Notes: generated from the sequence alone by a model not told the origin. 51,561 nt of DNA from Calidithermus chliarophilus DSM 9957 (GCF_000430045.1 NZ_KE387027.1:155771-207331); one strand, 5' to 3'. Counted from the stretch's first letter, positions 7,885 to 16,468 are shown. Numbers and translations are program-made.

Positions 7885-8985
7885 TCAGCGGCTCGAGCGG
7901 TTCTCCATCAGCACCACCGGGCCGGTGCCGAAGCAGGCCTCGGGCTCGGGGCAGACGTGGCCGAAGACGTCGTAGTCGCCGTCGTTGCCGGCGTCGGCCA
8001 CGCGGGTCTGGTGCAGCCCCTCGGTGCCGAGGACTCGGGCCTCCCAGCCGTTCCCCTTGTTGAGCCACACGAACAGGCGCTTCTGGCCGCGGAACTCCGA
8101 GCCCACGACGTCGAGGTCGCCGTCGCCGTCGAAGTCCAGCACGTCGAGGGAGTGGATGCTGTCGACGCCGGGCTCGATCACGTGCTCGCGCCAGCGGGCC
8201 GTGGGGTCGGCGGGGGCCTCGAGCCAGGAGACCCGGCCCTTTTCCTCCGAGGGGGAGGCCACCACGTCGAGGCGGCCGTCGCCGTTCACGTCCGCGAGCA
8301 CCACGGCGGCGTAGGGCACCCAGTCGGTGTAGGTGTGCTCGCTCCACCGGGCCTTGGCGAGGCCGGGGCCGGGGTTTTTCATCCACACGCTGCCCGTGAC
8401 CAGGTCGGGCCAGCCGTCGCGGTCGACGTCGCCCACGTCGAGCCCGTTGCGGCTGCGGCGGGGGTCGACCTCGAAGGGGCGCCAGTCGTCCTTGGCGTTC
8501 TGCAGGAAGACCGTGATCACGGTGTCGGTCTCGCCGCGCATGACCACGTCGAGCTTGCCGTCCTTGTCGACGTCGGCTACGGCGATGTCGTGGGTCCCCG
8601 CGTTGCCCAGCACGTGCCGCTTCCAGGACGTCCCCCGGCCGTTGAGGTTCTCGTACAGCACCACCCCCACGACGAGGTCCTGGTCGCCGTCCTTGTCGAT
8701 GTCCACCGCCGCGCTGCCGCTCTGGCTCTTGGCCGACGGGTCGATGGTGCGCTTGACCCAGTAGGGGGCCTGGTACCACACCAGCGGCCCGTTGCCGCCG
8801 CTGATGACGAGGTCGGGGAGCTTGTCGCCGTTGAGGTCGGCGACGCTCTTGATCCAGGCCGAGTCGGGGCTGGCCTTGTCGACCTGCACCCGCCGGAAGC
8901 TGAAGGGGTTGCCCTGGGCCCCCAGCAGCAGGGTCAGGGCCAGGCTCGAGAGCAGGAGTCGGGTCTTCCATCGCGGTAGGTTCAC
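7885..8985 (-). CDS. Secreted FG-GAP/VCBS repeat protein (propeller only)
   Basis: This 366-residue protein has a cleavable signal peptide (about residues 1-25, MNLPRWKTRLLLSSLALT then LLLGAQG) with no lipobox. It then consists wholly of FG-GAP/VCBS repeats such as DLNGDKLPDL, DIDKDGDQDL, DVDKDGKLDV and DFDGDGDLDV. These motifs usually bind calcium and form an extracellular beta-propeller used in adhesion or ligand binding. It corresponds to the propeller part of the neighbours at 4215-7586 and 9133-11424 without their Ig-like repeats, and ends at the equivalent of the 9133-11424 C-terminus. The last ~254 bp of the gene are almost identical to that paralogue, implying recent exchange. Confidence 0.85.
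   Translation of the reverse strand: MNLPRWKTRLLLSSLALTLLLGAQGNPFSFRRVQVDKASPDSAWIKSVADLNGDKLPDLVISGGNGPLVWYQAPYWVKRTIDPSAKSQSGSAAVDIDKDGDQDLVVGVVLYENLNGRGTSWKRHVLGNAGTHDIAVADVDKDGKLDVVMRGETDTVITVFLQNAKDDWRPFEVDPRRSRNGLDVGDVDRDGWPDLVTGSVWMKNPGPGLAKARWSEHTYTDWVPYAAVVLADVNGDGRLDVVASPSEEKGRVSWLEAPADPTARWREHVIEPGVDSIHSLDVLDFDGDGDLDVVGSEFRGQKRLFVWLNKGNGWEARVLGTEGLHQTRVADAGNDGDYDVFGHVCPEPEACFGTGPVVLMENRSSR
7925..8178. repeat. 254-bp near-identical block, copy A
   Basis: This block matches 9161-9414 base for base except one position that I could find (gaagtcc here, gaaatcc there). It encodes the last propeller blades of two paralogous FG-GAP proteins. Near identity at silent positions, with flanks that diverge abruptly, points to gene conversion or very recent duplication. 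Confidence 0.85.
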
Positions 8986-9089
8986 GGCCTCTCCTCGGGG
9001 ATGGGGTAGCGCTGGGCGGCTCGAGGGCCTCCGGCTCCACCAGCGAAACTACCAGATCGCCGGGCGCTCGAGCGTGAGCCCACGCTGAG

Positions 9090-9116
9090 AGGCCCCGCCG
9101 TGCCGGGGCGGGGCCT
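9090..9116 (-). terminator. Hairpin terminator of the 9133-11424 gene
   Basis: A 10-bp perfect stem (AGGCCCCGCC / GGCGGGGCCT, 7-nt loop) lies 16 bp past the stop of the minus-strand gene. A second small hairpin (AGCGTG-agcc-CACGCT) follows at 9071-9086. No T-run is present. It separates two paralogous transcription units. Confidence 0.5.
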
Positions 9117-9132
9117 CGAGCCGGCCGGTCGC

Positions 9133-11424
9133 TCAGTTCTCCAGCAAGACAACAGGCCCCGTGCCGAAGCAGGCCTCGGGCTCGGGGCAGACGTGGCCGA
9201 AGACGTCGTAGTCGCCGTCGTTGCCGGCGTCGGCCACGCGGGTCTGGTGCAGCCCCTCGGTGCCGAGGACTCGGGCCTCCCAGCCGTTCCCCTTGTTGAG
9301 CCACACGAACAGGCGCTTCTGGCCGCGGAACTCCGAGCCCACGACGTCGAGGTCGCCGTCGCCGTCGAAATCCAGCACGTCGAGGGAGTGGATGCTGTCG
9401 ACGCCGGGCTCGATGACGCGGCGGGTCCAGGCGTTCTTTGGGTCGGCGGGGGCCTCGAGCCAGGCCACCTCGCCGGTGCGCTCGGAGGGCGCCATCACCG
9501 CGTCGAGGCGGCCGTCGCGGTTCACGTCCGCCAGGACGACGGCCGCGTAAGCCTGCCAGCCGGGGGCGAAGGTGTACCGGCCCCACCCCCCGCCGCCGCT
9601 CCCGGGGTTCCTCATCCACACGCCGCCCACCGCCAGGTCGGGCCAGCCGTCACGGTCGATGTCGCCCGCCGCCAGGCCGTTGAGCCCGTAACCCGGCTCC
9701 ACGTCGAAGCTGTCCCACGAGGTCTTGCTGTTCTGCACGAACACCGTCACCACGGTGTCCTGCTCCCCGCGCATGGCCACGTCGGGCTTACCGTCCCTGT
9801 TGAAGTCGGCGACCACGATGTCGTGGGTGCCCGCGTTGCCGAGGCTGTGCTTGGCCCAGGAGGTGCCCCTGCCGTTGGCGTTCTCGTACCAGTGGGTGCC
9901 CACCACGAGGTCCTGGTCGCCGTCCTTGTCGAGGTCGGCCACGGCGCTGCCGCTCTGGCTGCGGGCGTAGCCGTCGATCACGCGCTTGGTCCAGCCGGGA
10001 GCCTCGTACCACACCAGATCGTCGGCGTCGCCCGCGATGACGAGGTCGGGGAGGCCGTCGCCGTTGAGGTCGCCCACGCTCTTCATCCACGCCTCCTTGG
10101 GGCTGGCCGCGTCGATCTGGACCCGCCGGAAGTCGAGGTCGCCCGTGGGCGGCGCGGGGTTGTAGGTCACGCGCACCGAGGCCGAGCCCTCGAGCCCCGC
10201 CGCGTCGTAGGCGATGACCTCGAGGGTGTTCTCCCCGCTCCTGAGCCCGCCGGCGGTGAAGCCGAAGCCGAGGGCCTTGCCCGCCGTGACGCCCACGTCC
10301 TGCTCGGCCCCGCCGTTGAGGCGGTAGGTCAGGCGGGTCACCGAGGCGTCGTCGCTGGCCGAGCCGCTCACCTCTACCGAGGGGCTGGCGAGGGCGCTGC
10401 CGTCGGCCGGCGCGGCGATGCGGACGCTGGGCGCGGCGTTGGCGCCGCCGCTGGAGCCGTAGTTCACGGTCAGGGTGTAGGTGCCGCGACCCCCGTCCGG
10501 GTCGTAAGCGCTGAGGACGATGGTGTTGCTCCCCGGGCGCAGGAAGCCCACGCTGTGGTTGAAATTCACCCGCTCGCCGGGTTCGACGGCGATCTCCTCC
10601 TCGGGCTCGTCGTTGAGCCGGAAGGTCAGGCGGCTCACGCCCTTCTCGCTGCTGGCGCTGCCGCGCACCTGCACCGTGGCGGCGTCGCTGGTGCTGCCGT
10701 CGGCGGGGGAGAAGATGCTGAGGGTGGGGGCCCCGCCCGGCTCGGGCTGGCCCTGGCCGTAGTTCACGGTCAGCGCGGTGGAGCTGGCGTTGCCCTCGTC
10801 GTCGTAGGCGGTGAGCACGAGGGCGTTGGCCCCGGGCTGCAGGAAGCCGACGGTGTGGTTGAAGCTCGAGCGGCCGCCCGGGGTGACGCGGATGACCTCC
10901 TCGGGCTCGCCGTTGAGCCGGAAGGTCAGCCGCGCGACCTCCCGGTCGTCGTGCACCTCGCCCTGCACCTGCACCGTGTCGGAGCTGCTGCTCGAGCCGT
11001 CGTCGGGCGAGCTGACGGTGATGCCGGGGGCCCCGGCCTGCTGGGCGGCCAGGGAAACCCGCACGCTGGCACGGCCCTCGAGCCCCGCCGCGTTGTAGGC
11101 GCTGACCACCAGCTCGTTGTCGCCGGGCTTGAGGCCCGCGACGCTGAAGTACTGCCGCACGCTGCGCCCGGGGGCCAGGCGCACCGCCTGCTCAGCCCCG
11201 CCGTTGAGCCGGTAGGTCAGGCGCCGCACCCCGACGGCGTCTTCCGCCAGCACCTGCACCCCCACGCTGCCGGAACTGCTCGAGGCCGCGCTGCTCAGGT
11301 TCAGGGCCACCCGCGGGGCCGAGGCCGGCGCGGGCCGGTCGGTGCAGGCCGCCAGCATGACCAGTAAAGACCATAGAAGCACTCGCCTAAAATCTTTAGC
11401 CGCAATTTGCTCGGATTTTTCCAT
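9133..11424 (-). CDS. Secreted lipoprotein: four Ig-like domains and FG-GAP/VCBS propeller
   Basis: This is a 763-residue lipoprotein if started at the ATG at 11424 (MEKSEQIAAKDFRR...), which has AGGTGGGG upstream. The frame stays open upstream to 11556, but that extension would precede the signal peptide. The lipobox MLAAC is at about residue 27. Four Ig-like repeats (about 30-425) alternate two subtypes, one with YRLNGGAEQ and one with FRLNDEPEE. FG-GAP/VCBS repeats fill residues ~428-763 (DLNGDGLPDL, DFNRDGKPDV, DIDRDGWPDL). The protein ends at GTGPVVLLEN, where the 4215-7586 paralogue continues into its ThuA-like domain. It is likely an outer-surface adhesin or binding protein; the ligand is unknown. 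Confidence 0.85.
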   Translation of the reverse strand: MEKSEQIAAKDFRRVLLWSLLVMLAACTDRPAPASAPRVALNLSSAASSSSGSVGVQVLAEDAVGVRRLTYRLNGGAEQAVRLAPGRSVRQYFSVAGLKPGDNELVVSAYNAAGLEGRASVRVSLAAQQAGAPGITVSSPDDGSSSSSDTVQVQGEVHDDREVARLTFRLNGEPEEVIRVTPGGRSSFNHTVGFLQPGANALVLTAYDDEGNASSTALTVNYGQGQPEPGGAPTLSIFSPADGSTSDAATVQVRGSASSEKGVSRLTFRLNDEPEEEIAVEPGERVNFNHSVGFLRPGSNTIVLSAYDPDGGRGTYTLTVNYGSSGGANAAPSVRIAAPADGSALASPSVEVSGSASDDASVTRLTYRLNGGAEQDVGVTAGKALGFGFTAGGLRSGENTLEVIAYDAAGLEGSASVRVTYNPAPPTGDLDFRRVQIDAASPKEAWMKSVGDLNGDGLPDLVIAGDADDLVWYEAPGWTKRVIDGYARSQSGSAVADLDKDGDQDLVVGTHWYENANGRGTSWAKHSLGNAGTHDIVVADFNRDGKPDVAMRGEQDTVVTVFVQNSKTSWDSFDVEPGYGLNGLAAGDIDRDGWPDLAVGGVWMRNPGSGGGGWGRYTFAPGWQAYAAVVLADVNRDGRLDAVMAPSERTGEVAWLEAPADPKNAWTRRVIEPGVDSIHSLDVLDFDGDGDLDVVGSEFRGQKRLFVWLNKGNGWEARVLGTEGLHQTRVADAGNDGDYDVFGHVCPEPEACFGTGPVVLLEN
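9161..9414. repeat. 254-bp near-identical block, copy B
   Basis: Partner of 7925-8178, with one visible base difference. It lies inside the 3' part of the 9133-11424 lipoprotein gene. Confidence 0.85.
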
Positions 11425-11668
11425 AATAACCCCACCTGCCTTAAAATTCACGCCGTCTAACATCAGAGGCTTGCGGTTCATCCTGAGAAGTCGCTGAGCC
11501 GGGGATGATCGCTGGGGAAATCGTCCACTCACAGTCTTAACGCAAAAGTTCAACAATCCTTAAGGCTAAACCGCATAAAGGCGTTCGCTTCGGGGCATCT
11601 TCGGTAATTAGGTCGAATCGGGTTCAAATTTCCATAAACGGCCGTCGAGCTGTTCGGAATAGCGAATC

Positions 11669-11796
11669 ATACCGGATTCAAAAAGATAATCACCCAAACC
11701 AAAGACCTTCAGAGGCTATCTTTTTGAATCCTAGAGCACTCCCTTCGGTCGGGTCAGTTCGTCCCCATTCGGGAACGAACTGACCGAATCTGGTAT
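11669..11796. mobile_element. MITE-like palindromic element, copy 2 (inverted)
   Basis: This 128-bp copy is in the opposite orientation to copy 1 and is bounded by ATACCGGATTC and GAATCTGGTAT. The A/T-rich arms and the GGTCAGTTCG hairpin are kept. Relative to copy 1 the hairpin carries paired substitutions (GGTTAG with CTAACC becomes GGTCAG with CTGACC). It lies in the 561-bp gap between two lipoprotein genes. The rest of that gap, about 11425-11668, shows no gene. Confidence 0.8.
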
Positions 11797-11820
11797 CAAT
11801 CAGGGCTGACGGATGGACGA

Positions 11821-11847
11821 GCACCCCGGGCGCAAAGCCCGGGGTGC
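11821..11847. terminator. Strong GC-rich hairpin
   Basis: An 11-bp perfect inverted repeat (GCACCCCGGGC / GCCCGGGGTGC) with a 5-nt loop, in the gap downstream of the 11986-14826 gene. No T-run flanks it, so its role as a terminator is uncertain. Confidence 0.35.
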
Positions 11848-11881
11848 CACGGCAGGGAGGAGGCTCGTGAGGGGTTCAGTA

Positions 11882-11932
11882 GCTCCGGCGTGGGTTTGTC
11901 AGATTGGCAGGGTGACAAACCCACGCCGGAGC
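11882..11932. repeat. Perfect 20-bp inverted repeat
   Basis: Arms at 11882-11901 and 11913-11932 are exactly complementary over 20 bp, starting GCTCCGGCGTGGG and flanking an 11-nt loop. RNA from either strand would form a very stable hairpin. It may back up termination of the minus-strand lipoprotein gene or be a small repeat element. Confidence 0.7.
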
Positions 11933-11953
11933 CCTCATTCTCCCTTCGGTCGG

Positions 11954-11975
11954 GGTGACTTTGTCAAAAGTCACC
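11954..11975 (-). terminator. Hairpin just past the 11986-14826 gene
   Basis: GGTGACTTT-gtca-AAAGTCACC (9-bp stem) lies 10 bp downstream of the stop on the minus strand. It is the nearest candidate terminator of that gene, although no T-run follows. Confidence 0.5.
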
Positions 11976-11985
11976 CTGGAGAAAC

Positions 11986-14826
11986 TTAGTTCTTGTCGCT
12001 CAGCGCACCCTCGATGTTCATCGAGCTCTGGGGGGCATTGCCGCACGCCTCGTAGAACATGAAGAAGGCGTCGCGGGTGTAGCACTCGCTGTTGCGCTCG
12101 TTGCGCACCTCGAGGCGCAGCCCGGGCTTGACGTACTGGCGGACGGCGCCGGCGTCGGAGGCGGGCAGGGTCTTCTTGCCGTAGATGTCGGTGAAGAACT
12201 CGCCGCCGCCGCCCGGCGTCCTGGAGGCGTCGATGGACAGCGCCGGGCCGCCGGGGTCGGTCGCCACCGCGAACAGGCGCTGCTCGCCCACGTTCTGCCC
12301 GATGCGGATCGTCTGGGCACAGGTCGAGTCGGTGCAGCCGAGGATCGGCGTGACGGTGTCGAAGGTGAGGCCGGCGAGGCTGAGGCCCAGGATCAGGCCC
12401 CTGTCGGCGCTGCGCCAGGGCTCGTAGCCGTTGAGGTCGGGCTGCACCTTGATGGTGCGGGTGCCGGTGCTGGTGGAGGCCACCTGGGCGGGGGTCGGCA
12501 CGCCCTGCGGGCAGGTGACGTTGAGCGGCAGGTCGGTGTTGTTGTCGCGGGAGGCGCCGAAGTCGGTCATGAGGCGCAGGTCGGCCACGATCTCGCCCGT
12601 GGACTTGTTGGCCACCGTCACCTGGAGGCTGTGGAACTGGCGGCAGAAGCGGCCCGCGCCGCCGGTGCCGAAGTGGTGGACGAAGAGCCAGCGGTAGCCG
12701 TCGCGCTCCCACACGTAGTTCTTGAAGCCGGGGTGCGGCTCGGGCAGCACGCCGCTGCTGTGCAGGTCGTCCTGGACGTAGCCGAAGCCCACCTTGTAGC
12801 CGGGGACCAGGAGGCCGGGGTCGGAGCCGTGGTCGTGGCCGAAGTAGCACCAGTAGACGGGGTCGACCTGGGGGTGCCAGGTGGCGAGGACCCGCCTGGC
12901 GCCGTTGGGCATGGTGACCTCGGTGGTGTACTGGTCGTGCACCCACTGCGGGCAGGCCTTGTTGGGCTCGGCGGCCGGGCTCCCGAGCTGGGCCGGGGCC
13001 GGGGAGGCGCTGCCGTCCTTCTCGCCGAAGAGGACCAGGTAGGTGAAGAGGTTCTGCGCCTGGCGCTGGCCGGGGTCGTAGACCGAGCCCAGTTGTACCG
13101 TCTGGCCGGCGCTGAAGTTCTTGACGTACACCTGCCGGTCGGCGTTGTTGATGCGCACGGTGCCCTGCTGGGTCCAGTTGTTCTTCAGCCAGCTCGGGAC
13201 CTTGGTGGGGTCGGCGCGCCAGACGATGGCCAGCCGCGCGTCACGGTTGAGGGTGAGGCTGATGAAGGTGGCCTTGTCGTACTGCCAGACGCTGCCGTGC
13301 TTGCCGCCGTTGGGGGGCAGCAGCACGTCCCAGCCCTGGAAGCTGCCGGCGTTGTTGATGGTCCAGCCGCTCTGCGCGTCGGTGAGGGTGTTGTTGGTGG
13401 TGAACTGGCGGGGGCGGTAGAACATGTCCTCCACGGCGGGCTGGTCGCCCTCGGGGCTGCTCTGCATCCACATGTAGCTGCGCAGCAGCGTGGGGTTGGC
13501 GCCGCCGCTGGGCGGGGGCGGAGGCGGGGTGGTGCCGCTGGAGAAGGTGAAGCTCACGCTGGCGCTGCCCTTGGCGTTCGCCGCGTCGTAGGCGTTGACG
13601 GTGAGGGTGTTGCTGCCGTCGCGGAAGCCGCTGACGTTGAAGCTGAAGGAGACGTTGGCGCCGCTGGTGATGCTGACGTTCTGCTCGGCCCCGCCGTTGA
13701 GCTGGTAGGTCATGCGGGTCACGCCGGCGTTGTCGCTGGCGCTGCCCTGGACGGCCAGGCTGGTGCTGGTGGTGCTGCTGCCGTTGGCGGGCTGGGTGAT
13801 GCTCACGGTGGGCGGGGTGTTGCTGCCGCCGCTGCCGTAGTTGACGGTGACGGTGCTCGAGCCCTTGTTCCCGTCGGCGTCGTAGGCGAAGACCGTCACG
13901 GTGTTGGCGCCGGGCTTGAGGAAGCCGATGGTGCGGGCGAAGCTCACGCTGGTGGAGGAGGTGATGGCGATGACCTCTTCGGGTTCGTCGTTGAGCTGGA
14001 AAGTCAGCTTGGTCACGCCCTTGTCGTCGCCGGCGGTGCCCTGGATGCGCACGGTGGTGGTGCTCACCGTCGCGCCGTTGGCGGGCTGGCTCAGGCTCAC
14101 CGTAGGAGCCGCTCCCGACCCCGAGGGCGGAGGAGGCGGCGGGGCGCTGCCGTAATTGACCGTGACGTTGCTGACGCTGCGGTTGCCGTTGCCGTCGTAG
14201 GCGATGATGCTGATGGTGTTGGCCCCGGGGCTGAGGAAACCGGCGGTGTGGTTGAAGCTCACGCTGCTACCGGGCGTGATCGACATGGGCTCCTCGGGCT
14301 CGTTGTTGAGCTTGAAGGTCATGCGGGTCACGCTGACGTCGTCGGTGGCCGAGCCGGTCAGGCGCACGGTGTTGGTGCTGGCGGTGGAGTTGTTGGTCGG
14401 GGTGCTGACGCTGATGACGGGCGTGGCCGAGGTGGCCGCCGCGAAGTTGAGCTCCACGACGCGGGTGCTGCTGTTGCCCGCCTTGTCGGTGGCGGTGAGG
14501 GTGATGGTGTTCTTGCCGGGCTTGAGCTCGCGCATGTTGAGCCCGAAGCGGAACTGCGCCAGGCCGGTCAGCTCGATCTCCCGCTCCTCACCGTCGTTGA
14601 TGCGGTAGCTGAGCTTGGCGGCCTCCTGGTTGTCCGCCACCATGCCCGAGAGCTGCCACCCGTTGCCCGAGACCTGGCTGTCGGAGGGGGGGTTGTAGAG
14701 GTTGATCGCGGGCTTGACGGAGTCTTTGGAGCCGCTGTTACACGCGGCCAGCAGGGCTACGACGAGCCCGAAGCCGAGCGTGCGAGCACGCTTCCACGCC
14801 GGGGTGAAGGATCGGTATGCACTCAT
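11986..14826 (-). CDS. Secreted lipoprotein, four Ig-like domains plus the same Cys/His-rich C-terminal domain
   Basis: This is a 946-residue paralogue of the 481-2781 lipoprotein. The ATG at 14826 (MSAYRSFTPAWKRAR...) has CGAGGCAG upstream and is preferred over an in-frame ATG at 14865. The lipobox LLAAC gives Cys29. Four Ig-like repeats of ~95 residues follow (SYRINDG, FKLNNEPEE, FQLNDEPEE and YQLNGGAEQ subtypes), then a Pro-rich linker. The last ~500 residues match the unknown domain of the other gene, including CYFGHDHGSDP, HHFGTGGAGR and a Cys pair around RDAFFMFYEAC. Here the N-terminal spacer is made of the same Ig repeats as the FG-GAP lipoproteins, so modules have been shuffled between the two families. 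Confidence 0.85.
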   Translation of the reverse strand: MSAYRSFTPAWKRARTLGFGLVVALLAACNSGSKDSVKPAINLYNPPSDSQVSGNGWQLSGMVADNQEAAKLSYRINDGEEREIELTGLAQFRFGLNMRELKPGKNTITLTATDKAGNSSTRVVELNFAAATSATPVISVSTPTNNSTASTNTVRLTGSATDDVSVTRMTFKLNNEPEEPMSITPGSSVSFNHTAGFLSPGANTISIIAYDGNGNRSVSNVTVNYGSAPPPPPPSGSGAAPTVSLSQPANGATVSTTTVRIQGTAGDDKGVTKLTFQLNDEPEEVIAITSSTSVSFARTIGFLKPGANTVTVFAYDADGNKGSSTVTVNYGSGGSNTPPTVSITQPANGSSTTSTSLAVQGSASDNAGVTRMTYQLNGGAEQNVSITSGANVSFSFNVSGFRDGSNTLTVNAYDAANAKGSASVSFTFSSGTTPPPPPPSGGANPTLLRSYMWMQSSPEGDQPAVEDMFYRPRQFTTNNTLTDAQSGWTINNAGSFQGWDVLLPPNGGKHGSVWQYDKATFISLTLNRDARLAIVWRADPTKVPSWLKNNWTQQGTVRINNADRQVYVKNFSAGQTVQLGSVYDPGQRQAQNLFTYLVLFGEKDGSASPAPAQLGSPAAEPNKACPQWVHDQYTTEVTMPNGARRVLATWHPQVDPVYWCYFGHDHGSDPGLLVPGYKVGFGYVQDDLHSSGVLPEPHPGFKNYVWERDGYRWLFVHHFGTGGAGRFCRQFHSLQVTVANKSTGEIVADLRLMTDFGASRDNNTDLPLNVTCPQGVPTPAQVASTSTGTRTIKVQPDLNGYEPWRSADRGLILGLSLAGLTFDTVTPILGCTDSTCAQTIRIGQNVGEQRLFAVATDPGGPALSIDASRTPGGGGEFFTDIYGKKTLPASDAGAVRQYVKPGLRLEVRNERNSECYTRDAFFMFYEACGNAPQSSMNIEGALSDKN
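12812..12990. repeat. 179-bp identical block, copy B
   Basis: Partner of 1328-1506, lying inside the 11986-14826 gene. Confidence 0.8.
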
Positions 14827-14898
14827 ATTTCTGCCTCGAGGGGGTAACGGAACGTAACTCCGCACCGCGAATTTATAGTCGAATGCGTAACGCCCTTC

Positions 14899-14937
14899 CT
14901 TTAGAGGACCCTAAAGCTGTGTTTAGTTTCCTCGTGA
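14899..14937 (-). promoter_or_regulatory. Upstream motif with perfect inverted repeat
   Basis: CTTTAG and CTAAAG (14899-14904 and 14911-14916) form an inverted repeat with a 6-bp spacer. AACTAAACAC on the minus strand (complement of 14919-14928) lies next to it, 93 bp upstream of the 14826 start. The same decamer is found 94 bp upstream of the 7586 start. This is a candidate operator or promoter region. The remaining gap to 15141 holds no gene that I can see. Confidence 0.45.
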
Positions 14938-15080
14938 TTTACACGAAATTTCTATCATGATGGGTGAAGCTGAATGGGGGCTGATGACGCCCTGATGGGA
15001 TAATTGTCCCTCACCTTTGCTCGACGGTTTTCTCACACATTTTGCTCGAGTGTTAATATCCGTTAATCCAAAACGGCGGA

Positions 15081-15103
15081 GCCCGCCCCGGCGAGGAGCG
15101 GGC
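15081..15103 (-). terminator. Possible terminator of the VWA gene
   Basis: GCCCGC / GCGGGC with an 11-nt loop lies about 40 bp past the stop of the minus-strand gene at 15142. On that strand it is followed by TCCGCCGTTTTGG. The stem is short and the T-run weak. Confidence 0.3.
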
Positions 15104-15141
15104 GAGTTTGGGAATTTTTTGCGCGAACCGTCAGATTCGGC

Positions 15142-16365
15142 TCAATTGCGGCTAATTTTACGGGTTAGGAAGTCCATCAGCACGTAACGCCCGATGTTGG
15201 CGGGGGTGGTCAAGTAGGCCTTGCCCCGCGTGATCTGGGTGAGCTTCTTGACGAAGGCCAGCAGCTCGGGTTCGCGCGCGAGCATGAAGGTGTGGATGGG
15301 GATGCCCTCCTTGCGCGCCAGCGTGGCCTCCTTGAGCGTCTCGGCCAGGATCACCGGGTCGAGGCCCCAGGCGTTCTTGTAGATCTGGCCCGAGGGTAGG
15401 GTGAGGGCCGAGGGCTTGCCGTCGGTGATCATGATGATCTGCTTCATCTCCCCGCCCATCTTGCGCAGGATCTTGCGGGCGAGCTTGATGCCCTCGGCGG
15501 TGTTGGTGTGGTAGGGGCCCACCTGCACGGTCGGCAGCCGGCCCAAGGGCACCTCCTCGGCGGAGTCGTGGAAGGTGCCGAAGCGCACCTGGTCGCCGGG
15601 GTACTGCGTGCGGATGAGGTGGGCCAGCCCCAGCGCCACGCGCTTGGCGGGGGTGAAGCGGTCCTCGCCGTAGAGGATCATCGAGTGCGAGCAGTCGAGC
15701 AGCACGACCGTGTTCATGGCGGCGGTGTACTCGGCGAGCTCGATGATGAGGTCTTCTTCCTCGAGGTTCTCCATCCCCTTCATGGCCGCGCGCTTGAGGG
15801 TCTCGGGGATGTTGAGGGTGGGCTGGTCGCCGAACTCGTAGGGCTTGGTCTCGCCGCTCGACTCCACCCCCGAGGCGTAGTGGCGCGTCATGTGGGCGCC
15901 GGGGTTGTTCTTGCCCAAGGCCCCCATCAGCGAGCGCAAGGAGCGCAGGCCCAGGAAGTCGACGGACTTGTTGGTGAGCTCGAGCCGGGTGTCCTGGGCC
16001 TCGCCCTGCATCCCCTGGCCGGTGGCGGGGTCGGTGGGGTCGTTGCCCGGCAGCCGGATGAAGCCCTCGTCCTGCAGCCGCTGCATGAGCTTCTGGATCT
16101 CGCGGTACAGCCGCGTGTCCTCCTTGCGGTCGGCGAAGCGGGCCTCGCGCAGCCACTCCTCGGGGATGCGCTCCTGCTCGAGCAGCGCCTGCAGGAGCGC
16201 GTCGTAGAGGTCCTCGAGGGTGGGGGTGCGGTCGGGGTCGGGCTGGTAGCGGTTGTAGGGGTCGGAGAAGCCCGAGTCGAGGAGGAAGTCCTCGAGCATA
16301 TCCATGAGCTCGGAGCTCGTCAGGTCGTCGAGGCTGGATTCGTACTTGCTGTAGCGGACACGCAT
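15142..16365 (-). CDS. VWA (von Willebrand factor type A) domain protein
   Basis: This is a 407-residue protein started at the ATG at 16365, which has GGAGGCAGC immediately upstream; an in-frame start at 16407 would add an unlikely leader. The N-terminal ~190 residues are acidic and helical with no signal peptide, so it is cytoplasmic. The C-terminal VWA domain carries a MIDAS motif, [14 protein letters not shown] (D-x-S-x-S), near residue 225, plus TNTAEG and IMITDGKPS further on. VWA proteins of this kind act with MoxR-type AAA+ ATPases to load metals or remodel partner proteins. The ATPase gene lies directly upstream in the same direction, separated by a short repeat. The substrate is unknown. 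Confidence 0.85.
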   Translation of the reverse strand: MRVRYSKYESSLDDLTSSELMDMLEDFLLDSGFSDPYNRYQPDPDRTPTLEDLYDALLQALLEQERIPEEWLREARFADRKEDTRLYREIQKLMQRLQDEGFIRLPGNDPTDPATGQGMQGEAQDTRLELTNKSVDFLGLRSLRSLMGALGKNNPGAHMTRHYASGVESSGETKPYEFGDQPTLNIPETLKRAAMKGMENLEEEDLIIELAEYTAAMNTVVLLDCSHSMILYGEDRFTPAKRVALGLAHLIRTQYPGDQVRFGTFHDSAEEVPLGRLPTVQVGPYHTNTAEGIKLARKILRKMGGEMKQIIMITDGKPSALTLPSGQIYKNAWGLDPVILAETLKEATLARKEGIPIHTFMLAREPELLAFVKKLTQITRGKAYLTTPANIGRYVLMDFLTRKISRN

Positions 16366-16380
16366 GCTGCCTCCGGCAGT

Positions 16381-16468
16381 GCCGAACGCTAAACGCCCGA
16401 CGCCCAACGCCAGGGAAGAGCCCGGCCCCGGCGGTTAGCGTCTTGCGTCTTGCGTTCGGCGTTGGGCA
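16381..16468. repeat. ACGCNNN heptamer repeat, inverted pair
   Basis: The left half (16381-16411) has units such as GCCGAACGC and CCCAACGCC. The right half (16430-16467) has the same motif family inverted (GCGTCTTGCGTCTTGCG, then TTCGGCGTTGGGC). This is the simplest member of the modular repeat family. It sits between the ATPase and VWA genes, within what should be one operon. Confidence 0.7.

Noticed and set aside
7739-9619. 626-codon minus-strand frame overlapping the FG-GAP genes
   Set aside because: It is a shifted frame of the real FG-GAP genes, with Arg/Pro-rich product and no homology features.
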